From RBG-16-66-20 sp052386675 (GTDB lineage Bacteria; Pseudomonadota; Gammaproteobacteria; Burkholderiales; SG8-39), in contig JBQTJX010000026.1 in NCBI GenBank assembly GCA_052386675.1, positions 1-13,406 on the forward strand: a stretch of 13,406 nucleotides of DNA, read 5' to 3'. The notes under the pieces were generated by a model that was not told where the DNA came from, did no database searches, and saw nothing but the letters and a program-made list of their open reading frames with translations. This document shows, in pieces, positions 1-6,924 of this stretch (positions are counted from its first letter, which is position 1; each line of letters opens with the position of its first letter). Both the position numbers and the translations under genes were made by a program.

Positions 1-556
<556 letters not shown>

Positions 557-629
557 TCTGTACCTCTTCTTATGGTTGTCGGCATCTTCGGCAGGGCGCG
601 GAGGGCTGCGCCTGGGCCGACACCGGATA

Positions 630-645
630 CTGTATAAATGCACAT
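630..645 (-). promoter_or_regulatory. Putative LexA (SOS) box upstream of recA
   Basis: On the plus strand this reads CTGTATAAATGCACAT, matching 12 of 16 positions of the E. coli-type LexA operator CTGTATATATATACAG. The left half-site (CTGTATA) is perfect and the right half degenerate. It lies 74 nt upstream of the recA start, just downstream of the proposed -10 hexamer, where bound LexA would block transcription initiation. SOS control of recA is general in proteobacteria. The call rests on similarity and position only. The remainder of the 174-bp intergenic region (557-730) shows no other gene. Confidence 0.6.
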
Positions 646-647
646 GC

Positions 648-676
648 ATTGTGTTCGGTTGACCGGCCCCTGTCAA
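648..676 (-). promoter_or_regulatory. Putative sigma-70 promoter of recA
   Basis: On the minus strand a perfect TTGACA -35 hexamer (671-676) is followed, after a 17-bp spacer, by CACAAT (648-653, 4 of 6 matches to TATAAT). Transcription would start near position 641, inside the LexA-like box, leaving an mRNA leader of roughly 85 nt before the GTG start. The spacing is ideal and the -35 is exact, but the -10 is only fair. Confidence 0.5.
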
Positions 677-730
677 TCCGGCGCCCGTCCCCTGCGGTAA
701 AATCGGGAAAACCCTTTTGGAGACAATGCG

Positions 731-1609
731 ATGGCGAAAGTATCGTTCCTCGGCCTGGGCGTCATGGGCTACCCGATGGCCGGCCACCTGCTGAAGAAGG
801 GCGGCCACGAGGTCACCGTCTACAACCGCAGCGCGGCCAAGGCCGCCCAGTGGGTTAAGGAATACGGCGGCAAGTCCGCCGCCACCCCGCGCGAGGCGGC
901 GCAGGGCAGCGATTTCGTCATGATGTGCGTCGGCAACGACAACGACCTGCGTTCCGTCGTGTTCGGCGACAGCGGGGCGCTGGCGGGCATGAAGAAGGGC
1001 GCCATCCTCGTGGACCACACGACGGTATCGGCCACCATCGCGCGCGAGATCTTCGAGAAGGCCAGGGCCCAGGGCATCGGCTTCGTCGACGCGCCGGTGT
1101 CGGGCGGCCAGGCGGGCGCGGTCAACGGGCAGCTGGGCATCATGTGCGGCGGCGAACAGGCCACCTTCGACAAGGTGAAGCCGGTCATCGACACCTACGC
1201 CAAGCTCGCCGCCCTGATGGGCGCGCCCGGCGCGGGCCAACTCACCAAGATGGTCAACCAGATCTGCATTGCCGGCATCGCCCAGGGTCTGGCCGAGGCG
1301 GTCGCCTTCGCCAAGCGCAACCAGCTCGACGTCGAGAAGGTGATCTCGGTCATCTCCAAGGGCGCGGCGCAGTCCTGGCAAATGGAGAACCGCTGGAAGC
1401 AGATGGACCAGTTGAACGCCGAGGGCTTCGGCTTCGCCACCGAGTGGATGCGCAAGGACATGGCGATCTGCCTCGACCAGGCTCGCAACAGCGGCGCGCG
1501 CCTGCCGGTCGCGGCGCTGGTCGACCAGTTCTGGTCCCACCTCGAGGCGCGCGGCGGCAAGCGCTGGGACAGCACCTCCGGCCTGGTCCAGCTGCTGCTG
1601 AAGGACTAG
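731..1609 (+). CDS. NAD(P)-dependent beta-hydroxyacid dehydrogenase (3-hydroxyisobutyrate dehydrogenase family)
   Basis: Cytosolic oxidoreductase of 292 residues, the usual length for the beta-hydroxyacid dehydrogenase family (3-hydroxyisobutyrate dehydrogenase, tartronate semialdehyde reductase, related succinic semialdehyde reductases). The N-terminal Rossmann domain opens with GLGVMG (GxGxxG at residues 8-13). The substrate-binding signature DAPVSGGQAG begins at residue 120. The catalytic lysine is K173 in GAGQLTKMVNQ, at the start of the all-helical C-terminal domain. The true substrate cannot be read from the sequence, so no gene symbol is given. The ATG at 731 has a GGAGA ribosome-binding site (719-723) 7 nt upstream. 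A TAAAAT at 698-703 could be a -10 element, but no good -35 is visible. It is the first gene of a rightward set; the CHAD gene follows after 18 nt, so co-transcription is likely although a functional link to polyphosphate is not obvious. Confidence 0.92.
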   Translation: MAKVSFLGLGVMGYPMAGHLLKKGGHEVTVYNRSAAKAAQWVKEYGGKSAATPREAAQGSDFVMMCVGNDNDLRSVVFGDSGALAGMKKGAILVDHTTVSATIAREIFEKARAQGIGFVDAPVSGGQAGAVNGQLGIMCGGEQATFDKVKPVIDTYAKLAALMGAPGAGQLTKMVNQICIAGIAQGLAEAVAFAKRNQLDVEKVISVISKGAAQSWQMENRWKQMDQLNAEGFGFATEWMRKDMAICLDQARNSGARLPVAALVDQFWSHLEARGGKRWDSTSGLVQLLLKD

Positions 1610-1627
1610 GCGGCCGCGAGGCTCGCC

Positions 1628-2491
1628 ATGCGGCCGGTCCGGGCGGGAAGCTCGCCGGTGGTGCCGGCGATGGACGCCGGCGCCGCGTTCCATGCCATTG
1701 CGGGCGCCTGCGTCGCGCACTACGGGGCCAACCGCGCCGGGATTCTTTCCGGCGAGGATCCCGAATACTTGCACCAGGGGCGCGTCGCCTTGCGGCGCCT
1801 GCGGACCTCGCTCGGCCTGTTCGGACCGGTGCTCGGCAAGCAAGCCCGGCGCGTCCTGCGCAAGGACCTGCGAGCGCTGCTGCGCAAGCTCGGGCCGGCG
1901 CGCGACTGGGACGTGTTCGTGGCGTTCACGCTCGCGCCGGCGCTGGCCGCGACGCCCGGGAACAAGGACCTCGAAGCGCTGCTGCGCCGGAGCGACCGCT
2001 TCAGGCAACGCGCCGGTGAGCGCGCCCGGCGTGCGGCCGCCTCCTGGCCCGCGTCGCGGCTCGGGCGCGCACTGCGCGAGCTTTCGCTGCTCCCGGACTC
2101 CACGCGCTACCCTGCCCGCCGTCACGCGCGCGAAGTGCTCGCGCGCTGCGCGCGGCGCGTGCGCAAGCGCGGCAAGGGCGTCGGCATGCTCGACCCGGCC
2201 GGGCTGCATCGCCTGCGCCTGGCGGTAAAGCGCATGCGCTATGCCCTGCACTATTTCGCGCCCCTGTTCGGCAAGCGTCGCGTCGAACCGATGCGCGAAG
2301 CGCTCGAATCCCTGCAGCACGCGCTGGGCGGCGCGAACGACTGTGCGGTGGCGGCCACGTTGCTGCGCAAGCTGCGCGCCGCGCCTGGCGCCATGGTCGC
2401 GAGGCGCAACGCCGACAAGCTCGCCGCGCATCGCAAGGAACTGCGCGCGGCCTGGAAGGCGTTCCGCGCCGCCGGGGATGCCTGGGAATGA
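1628..2491 (+). CDS. CHAD domain protein (polyphosphate-binding)
   Basis: A 287-residue protein consisting almost entirely of a CHAD domain (conserved histidine alpha-helical domain). This is a helical bundle rich in basic residues that binds inorganic polyphosphate in the family members studied. Two internally related signature blocks are visible: LHQGRVALRRLRT (H49, R52, R56, R57, R59) and LHRLRLAVKRMRYAL (H194 and following). Between and after them lie RKLGPARDWDVF and LGGANDCAVA, also typical. The protein is strongly Arg/Ala-rich. There is no CYTH (triphosphatase) domain, unlike CYTH-CHAD fusions. The ATG at 1628 is preceded by GAGG (1618-1621); an in-frame ATG at residue 15 is the alternative. 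Neighbours downstream are SixA-like and PPK2 genes, and the PPK2 fits a polyphosphate role. A function as polyP sensor, scaffold or granule protein is inference. Confidence 0.9.
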   Translation: MRPVRAGSSPVVPAMDAGAAFHAIAGACVAHYGANRAGILSGEDPEYLHQGRVALRRLRTSLGLFGPVLGKQARRVLRKDLRALLRKLGPARDWDVFVAFTLAPALAATPGNKDLEALLRRSDRFRQRAGERARRAAASWPASRLGRALRELSLLPDSTRYPARRHAREVLARCARRVRKRGKGVGMLDPAGLHRLRLAVKRMRYALHYFAPLFGKRRVEPMREALESLQHALGGANDCAVAATLLRKLRAAPGAMVARRNADKLAAHRKELRAAWKAFRAAGDAWE

Positions 2492-2531
2492 AGTAGGCTT
2501 CGCGGATGGCGTCCATAGCGGGGGCAAGGGC

Positions 2532-2978
2532 ATGGAACTGATCCTCTGGCGGCACGCGGACGCGCATGACGGCGTGCCCGACACCGAGCGCAAGCTGACC
2601 GCCAAGGGCAAGCGCCAGGCCAGGCGCGTGGCGAACTGGCTGCGCAAGCGCCTGCCCAAGGACGTCCGGATCGTGGTCAGTCCTGCCGTGCGGGCCCAGC
2701 GCACGGCGCGGGAACTGTCGCGGCGCTTCGAGACCGCGGCCTCGGTCGGACTCTCGGCCCGCGCCGACGGCCTGCTCAAGGCCGCGGGCTGGCCCGACGC
2801 AGGCGGCGCCACGGTGGTCGTCGTTGGCCACCAGCCCACGCTCGGGGAGGCGGCCGCGCTCGCCCTCACGGGCCGGGCAGCGCCCTGGAGCCTGCAGAAG
2901 GGCGCCCTGATCTGGATCAAATCGCCCGACGGCGACGGTGCCACCCTGATGGGCGCCATCACGCCCGCGCTCGCCTAG
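2532..2978 (+). CDS. SixA-like phosphohistidine phosphatase (histidine phosphatase superfamily)
   Basis: A 148-residue single-domain member of the histidine phosphatase (RHG) superfamily, closest in layout to SixA (161 residues in E. coli), which removes phosphate from phosphohistidine on phosphotransfer proteins. The start LILWRHADA carries the nucleophile His8 (RHA rather than RHG, common in SixA-type proteins). It is followed by RKLTAKGKRQARRVANWL, the core arginine R54 in VVSPAVRAQRTA, and the second catalytic histidine H100 in VVVVGHQPTL. The ATG at 2532 is the only sensible start: upstream in-frame sequence overlaps the CHAD gene in another frame and has no nearby start codon. A weak GGGGG (2520-2524) lies 7 nt before it. 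It sits 40 nt after the CHAD gene and ends 12 nt before the PPK2 gene. The target could be a phosphohistidine protein or a small phosphorylated metabolite; the sequence does not decide. Confidence 0.88.
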   Translation: MELILWRHADAHDGVPDTERKLTAKGKRQARRVANWLRKRLPKDVRIVVSPAVRAQRTARELSRRFETAASVGLSARADGLLKAAGWPDAGGATVVVVGHQPTLGEAAALALTGRAAPWSLQKGALIWIKSPDGDGATLMGAITPALA

Positions 2979-2982
2979 GAGG
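2977..2982 (+). promoter_or_regulatory. Consensus Shine-Dalgarno of the PPK2 gene, overlapping the sixA-like stop codon
   Basis: A perfect AGGAGG shares its first two bases with the TAG stop of the preceding gene and lies 8 nt before the ATG at 2991. It is clearly stronger than the ribosome-binding sites of the two genes before it. This fixes the PPK2 start and suggests that gene is translated more strongly than its upstream partners. Confidence 0.8.
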
Positions 2983-2990
2983 GACGCCGC

Positions 2991-4472
2991 ATGTTCGATT
3001 CCGCCAACCTGGAACACAAGGTCTCAAAGTCCGCCTACGCGCGCGAGGAGCCGAAGCTGCGCCGTTCGCTTCTGGACGCGCAGTACGAACTGATCAAGGA
3101 CGGCCGCTTCCCGGTGCTGGTCCTGATCGCGGGCGTCGAGGGCGCCGGCAAGAGCGAGACCGCGAACCTGCTCAGCGAGTGGATGGACGCGCGCCACCTG
3201 CATACGCACGCCTTCCCCGACCCCTCGGACGAGGAAAGCGAGCGCCCGCCGATGTGGCGCTACTGGCGCGCCCTGCCGCCGCGCGGCCGGGTCGGCATCT
3301 TCTTCGGCGCCTGGCACACCCACCCCATCATCGACCGCGTCCTGGGCATCTCGGGCCCCGCCGAGTTCGGCCGCAGCGTGGACCGCATCCTGCGGCACGA
3401 GCGCATGCTGTGCGACGAGGGCGTGCTGCTGCTCAAGTACTGGTTCCACATGTCCGAGAAGCAGCAGCGCAACCGCCTCAAGGAACTCGAAAGCGACCCG
3501 GACACGCGCTGGCGCGTGACCCCGCTCGACTGGAAGTACTTCAAGCTGTACGGGAAGTTCATGGAAGTGTGCGAACCCTTCCTGCACCGCACCTCGACCG
3601 GCGAGGCGCCGTGGATCATCGTCCCGGGCGCGGACAAGCGCTATCGTTCCCTTGCCATCGGCCGGCACATGCTGGCCGCGATCCGCGAGCGGCTGGAGGA
3701 CAAGCCGGCAAAGAAGCTGCCCGACCGCAACCCGCCGCTGCTGGAGACGCCGGACAAGCTGAACGTGATTCGCGCGCTCACGCTCGACCAGCCGATGACG
3801 CGGGCCGAATACGACAAGGCGCTGGAGAAATGGCAGGGCCGCTTGAGCGTGCTGACGCGGCACCCTCGCTTCAGGAAACATTCCGTGGTGGCGGTGTTCG
3901 AGGGCAACGACGCCGCCGGCAAGGGCGGCGCCATCCGCCGCCTGACGCGCGCGCTCGATGCCCGCGTCTACCGCACCCTGTCGGTGGCGGCGCCCACGGA
4001 AGAAGAGCGCGCCCAGCCCTACCTGTGGCGCTTCTGGCGCCACCTGCCGCGGCGCGGCCGCGTCCTCATCTTCGACCGTTCCTGGTACGGCCGCGTGCTG
4101 GTGGAGCGCGTCGAGGGCTTCTGCCCGGAATCGGACTGGATGCGCGCCTACGGCGAGATCAGCGAATTCGAGAAACAGCTGGTGGACAACCGCGTGATAC
4201 TCGTCAAGTTCTGGCTCGCGGTGAGCAAGGACGAGCAGCTGCGCCGCTTCAAGGAGCGCGAGAAGGTCGCCTTCAAGCAGTTCAAGATCACCGAGGAAGA
4301 CTGGCGCAACCGCAAGAAGTGGGACAAGTACGAATCCGCGATCTGCGACATGGTGGAGCGCACCTCCTCCACGACGGCGCCCTGGACCCTGGTCGAGGCG
4401 AACAACAAGCTGCACGCCCGGGTCAAGGTGCTGAAGACGGTGGTGAAGGCGATCGAGAAGGCGCTGGGCTAG
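2991..4472 (+). CDS. Two-domain polyphosphate kinase 2 family protein (polyphosphate:AMP phosphotransferase type)
   Basis: A 493-residue protein with two tandem PPK2 domains, the architecture of polyphosphate:AMP phosphotransferase (Pap), which makes ADP from AMP using polyphosphate. Domain 1 (about residues 10-235) has a Walker A loop GVEGAGKS (48-55). At the place of the conserved Walker B/DRSWYGR block it reads FFGAWHTH (104-111), so the usual Asp is Phe. Domain 2 (about 265-493) has the complete set: EGNDAAGKGG (304-313), the WRFWRHLPRRG lid segment, and FDRSWYGR with D362. In characterised two-domain enzymes the C-terminal domain is the catalytic one, which matches this pattern. The start is set by the AGGAGG 8 nt upstream. 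It is the last gene of the rightward set, after CHAD and SixA-like genes, which supports a role in polyphosphate use. The protein family is secure; the AMP preference is inferred from architecture. Confidence 0.94.
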   Translation: MFDSANLEHKVSKSAYAREEPKLRRSLLDAQYELIKDGRFPVLVLIAGVEGAGKSETANLLSEWMDARHLHTHAFPDPSDEESERPPMWRYWRALPPRGRVGIFFGAWHTHPIIDRVLGISGPAEFGRSVDRILRHERMLCDEGVLLLKYWFHMSEKQQRNRLKELESDPDTRWRVTPLDWKYFKLYGKFMEVCEPFLHRTSTGEAPWIIVPGADKRYRSLAIGRHMLAAIRERLEDKPAKKLPDRNPPLLETPDKLNVIRALTLDQPMTRAEYDKALEKWQGRLSVLTRHPRFRKHSVVAVFEGNDAAGKGGAIRRLTRALDARVYRTLSVAAPTEEERAQPYLWRFWRHLPRRGRVLIFDRSWYGRVLVERVEGFCPESDWMRAYGEISEFEKQLVDNRVILVKFWLAVSKDEQLRRFKEREKVAFKQFKITEEDWRNRKKWDKYESAICDMVERTSSTTAPWTLVEANNKLHARVKVLKTVVKAIEKALG

Positions 4473-4494
4473 CGGCGGGGCTGTGCGGTGCCCG

Positions 4495-4516
4495 GATGTA
4501 ACCGATCGGTTACATC
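4495..4516. repeat. Perfect 22-bp palindrome at the tail-to-tail gene junction
   Basis: The arm GATGTAACCGA (4495-4505) is followed directly by its exact reverse complement TCGGTTACATC (4506-4516). It starts 23 nt after the PPK2 stop codon and covers the TAA stop (4510-4512) and last Met codon of the leftward MFS gene. As RNA it could fold, from either strand, into a 9-bp stem with a GAUC loop. No T-run follows on either strand, so it is not a standard intrinsic terminator. As DNA it has the form of a binding site for a dimeric regulator. Which of these applies is unknown. Confidence 0.85.
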
Positions 4517-5781
4517 TGATCGCCCCCCCGGGGCCGCCCCCCGATATGCCGCTGCAGCCTCCACGTCGCCAGCGGCCCCAGCAGCGCGCCGCAGCCGAGC
4601 ATCGTCCAGGCCACGCCCCAGGCGAACGCGTTGCCGGGATCGCCACCCGCCTTCCCGCCACCGGCAAGGTCAAGCGCCCAGCCGAACAACACCGGGCTCA
4701 CCACGCCCGCGCCGAAGCCCACCACCGAACGAATGGCATAGGCGACGCCGAGGTAATGCGGCGGCACGCTCTCGGCCAGCACCGTGGAATGGGTCGAGGA
4801 ATCAGCGATGCCGGCGAAGTTGTACACGCACGCGACCGCCACCAGCAGCCAGATCGGCAGCGCCATCATCCAGCCAATGGACAGCGACAAAGCCAGGCTC
4901 ACCGTCGACCACAGCAGGATGGTCTGCGTGCGCCCCCAGCGATCGGCCATGGTGCCGCCGACGATCGACCCTGCGATGTTGGCGACATAGGTGAGCGCGG
5001 ACAGGCCGATCGCGAGCGCCGCGGCCTCGGCGGTGCCATGGCCCTGCGCAACCAGCGCGGCGGTCAGGAAGGCGGGCAGCCAGGCCCAGATCCCGAGCAG
5101 TTCCCAGTTGTGGAAGGTGTAGCCCCAGATGGAAAGCATGCCGCGGCGGTTGTTCCACACCGCGGGCAGCGCCGCGAGCGGGGATTCACCCTCCGGGCGC
5201 GGGTGGATGTGGTTGGGCGTCGCGCGCAGCAGCGCATGTGACAGCAGCCAGGCGAGCAGCGGCATCACCGCGACCGCCGCCATCGCGCCGCGCCAGTCGG
5301 TGAACTTCAGCGCGAGACCGGTGACGCCCAGCGCGATCGCGTAGCCGGCGCTGGAGGCGCCGATGAAGAAGCCGATCGCGCGGCCGCGGCGCTCGCGCGG
5401 GACGTTGTCGTTGAGCATCGCCACCACCGGCGTGTAGGCACCGCCCTGGGCGAGACCCGTCAGCGCATGCAGCCACGTCGCCGACCAGAAGCCTTCCGCA
5501 TACAGCACGAAGAAGACCGGCGTGATCCAGGCGAGCAGCCCCGTGGCGAGGTGCGTGCGCTTGGCCCCGAAGTGGTCGGCCAGGAAGCCGACGATGAAGA
5601 GGGAGGTCAGGTATCCCAGGTGATAGGCGGACTGCACCATTCCAGCTTCCTTGCCGGACAGGCCCCACGCCGCCTGCGTCAGCGGCAGCACCGCGGAGTA
5701 GGCGACGAACCAGGTCGCCACCAGGGCGCGGCTCGCGCACACGCCCGCCAGCCACGCGTTCGATCCGGGCGCGGCGCTCAC
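4510..5781 (-). CDS. Major facilitator superfamily (MFS) transporter
   Basis: A 423-residue inner-membrane secondary transporter with about 12 hydrophobic segments in two halves. The MFS motif A is present in both halves, in the loops after TM2 and TM8: GFLADHFGAKRTH and GGTMADRWGRTQT. An arginine-rich loop, NVPRERRGRAIGF, follows TM4. The central loop between the halves is about residues 188-215 (LRATPNHIHPRPEG). Substrate cannot be assigned from sequence. The GTG at 5779-5781 gives the start, MSAAPGSNAW, and lies 6 nt after the stop of the radical SAM gene with no convincing ribosome-binding site, which suggests translational coupling. It is the last gene of the leftward operon, so its cargo may relate to the AmmeMemoRadiSam genes or to a cofactor or nucleoside made or recycled by the operon; this is inference. 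Its end overlaps the 22-bp palindrome. Confidence 0.92.
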   Translation of the reverse strand: MSAAPGSNAWLAGVCASRALVATWFVAYSAVLPLTQAAWGLSGKEAGMVQSAYHLGYLTSLFIVGFLADHFGAKRTHLATGLLAWITPVFFVLYAEGFWSATWLHALTGLAQGGAYTPVVAMLNDNVPRERRGRAIGFFIGASSAGYAIALGVTGLALKFTDWRGAMAAVAVMPLLAWLLSHALLRATPNHIHPRPEGESPLAALPAVWNNRRGMLSIWGYTFHNWELLGIWAWLPAFLTAALVAQGHGTAEAAALAIGLSALTYVANIAGSIVGGTMADRWGRTQTILLWSTVSLALSLSIGWMMALPIWLLVAVACVYNFAGIADSSTHSTVLAESVPPHYLGVAYAIRSVVGFGAGVVSPVLFGWALDLAGGGKAGGDPGNAFAWGVAWTMLGCGALLGPLATWRLQRHIGGRPRGGDQM

Positions 5782-5787
5782 CCGCGG

Positions 5788-6924
5788 CTAGGTCGCGGGA
5801 TTCAGGCGCACCGACAAGCGCCGGCGCCCGAAGGGCTTGCCGTACTTCTGCCAGTGCCCGGGCAACTGCGCGCCGCAAAAACCGCAGGCGCCGGTGTCGG
5901 TGAGGTGGTAGGCGTTGATCTGGTGCCAGTCGCGCACCACCAGCGCTTCCTCGCAGGACGGGCAATAGGTGGTGCCGCCGGCCTCGTCGTGCACGTTGCC
6001 GGTATAGACATACTTCAGTCCCGCCAGGCGCGCGATGTCGCGCGCCCTCTGCAGCGTCCCCTTGGGCGTGGCGACGATGTCGGTCATCTTCCAGTCCGGG
6101 TGGAACGCGGTGAAGTGCAGCGGTACGTCGACACCGAGATGATCGCGGATCCAGCGGCACTCGGCCTCGATCTCGGCGCTGGAGTCGTTCCTGCCCGGAA
6201 TCAGCAGCGTGGTGATCTCGGTCCAGACCTCGGTCTTCTTCACCAGGTACTCGAGGGTGTCCAGCACCGGCTGCAGGTGGCCGCCGCAGCTGCGCCAGTA
6301 GAAGTCCTCGGTGAAGCCCTTCAGGTCCACGTTGGCCGCGTCCATCTTGCGGAAGAATTCCGCGCGCGGCTCTGCGTGCACGTAGCCCGCGGTCACCGCG
6401 ACCGTCTTCACGCCCAGCTCGTGGCAGGCGTCGGCGATGTCCATGGCGTACTCGGCGAACACCACCGGGTCGTTGTAGGTGAAGGCCACCGACTTGCATC
6501 CCAGCTTTACCGCCGCGTGCGCGAGCGTCTCCGGGGTCGCCGCATCCACCAGGCGGTCGGTTTCCGTCGCCTTGGAGATGTCCCAGTTCTGGCAGAACTT
6601 GCAGGCGAGGTTGCAGCCGGCGGTGCCAAAGGACAGCACCGCGCTGCCCGGGTAGAAGTGGTTGAGCGGCTTCTTCTCGATCGGATCGACGCAGAAACCC
6701 GAGGAGCGGCCCCAGGTGGTGAGCACCATGCGGCCCTGTTCCATCTTGCGCACGAAGCACAAGCCCCGCTGGCCCTCGTGCAGCCTGCAGTCCCTGGGGC
6801 ACAGGTCGCACTGGATGCGCCCGTCGGCGAGCGCATGCCACCAGCGCCCCGGGTGGGAGGTTTCAGGGACGTGGGACACGTGGGACGCGTGGGACACGTT
6901 CAGTGCAGGTCCTTCTGCTTCCAT
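5788..6924 (-). CDS. AmmeMemoRadiSam system radical SAM enzyme
   Basis: A radical S-adenosylmethionine protein of 378 residues if started at the ATG at 6922-6924. It carries the CxxxCxxC cluster motif C104-C108-C111 in SFGTAGCNLACKFCQNWD. It also has cysteine groups outside the core: N-terminal C39, C42, C46 and C56 (CDLCPRDCRLHEGQRGLC) and a C-terminal zinc-ribbon-like pair (YCPSC and ACGFCG). This layout is the radical SAM member of the AmmeMemoRadiSam set, which also includes MEMO1-like and AMMECR1-like proteins; its reaction is not established. The start is uncertain. The ATG at 6924 overlaps the preceding gene by 25 nt and has no clear ribosome-binding site. A GTG at 6895-6897 lies right after the preceding stop, with AGAAGGA upstream, and would give 369 residues. 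The N-terminus encodes a short Val-Ser-His repeat. A longer in-frame extension to 7191 lies inside the preceding gene and is rejected. Confidence 0.93.
   Translation of the reverse strand: MEAEGPALNVSHASHVSHVPETSHPGRWWHALADGRIQCDLCPRDCRLHEGQRGLCFVRKMEQGRMVLTTWGRSSGFCVDPIEKKPLNHFYPGSAVLSFGTAGCNLACKFCQNWDISKATETDRLVDAATPETLAHAAVKLGCKSVAFTYNDPVVFAEYAMDIADACHELGVKTVAVTAGYVHAEPRAEFFRKMDAANVDLKGFTEDFYWRSCGGHLQPVLDTLEYLVKKTEVWTEITTLLIPGRNDSSAEIEAECRWIRDHLGVDVPLHFTAFHPDWKMTDIVATPKGTLQRARDIARLAGLKYVYTGNVHDEAGGTTYCPSCEEALVVRDWHQINAYHLTDTGACGFCGAQLPGHWQKYGKPFGRRRLSVRLNPAT
6871..6897. repeat. Three-unit 9-bp tandem repeat in the radical SAM gene start region
   Basis: Three consecutive 9-mers, GTGGGACAC, GTGGGACGC and GTGGGACAC, differ at one base. 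On the coding (minus) strand they give V-S-H, A-S-H, V-S-H at residues 10-18 of the long form. The array begins 3 nt after the stop codon of the MEMO1-AMMECR1 gene, at the alternative GTG start. Unit gain or loss would keep the reading frame but alter the N-terminal length. Confidence 0.85.

Noticed and set aside
2241..2531. In-frame upstream extension of the SixA-like gene
   Set aside because: It overlaps the conserved second CHAD signature in another frame, and the histidine phosphatase fold begins exactly at the ATG at 2532.
4495..4516. Palindrome as a classical intrinsic terminator
   Set aside because: No T-run follows the stem on either strand, so it is listed as an unexplained repeat instead.
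3024..4673. Open frame of 549 codons antisense to the PPK2 gene
   Set aside because: It is a by-product of GC-rich codon bias opposite a clearly homologous PPK2; its translation shows no family motifs and low-complexity hydrophobic/charged mixtures.
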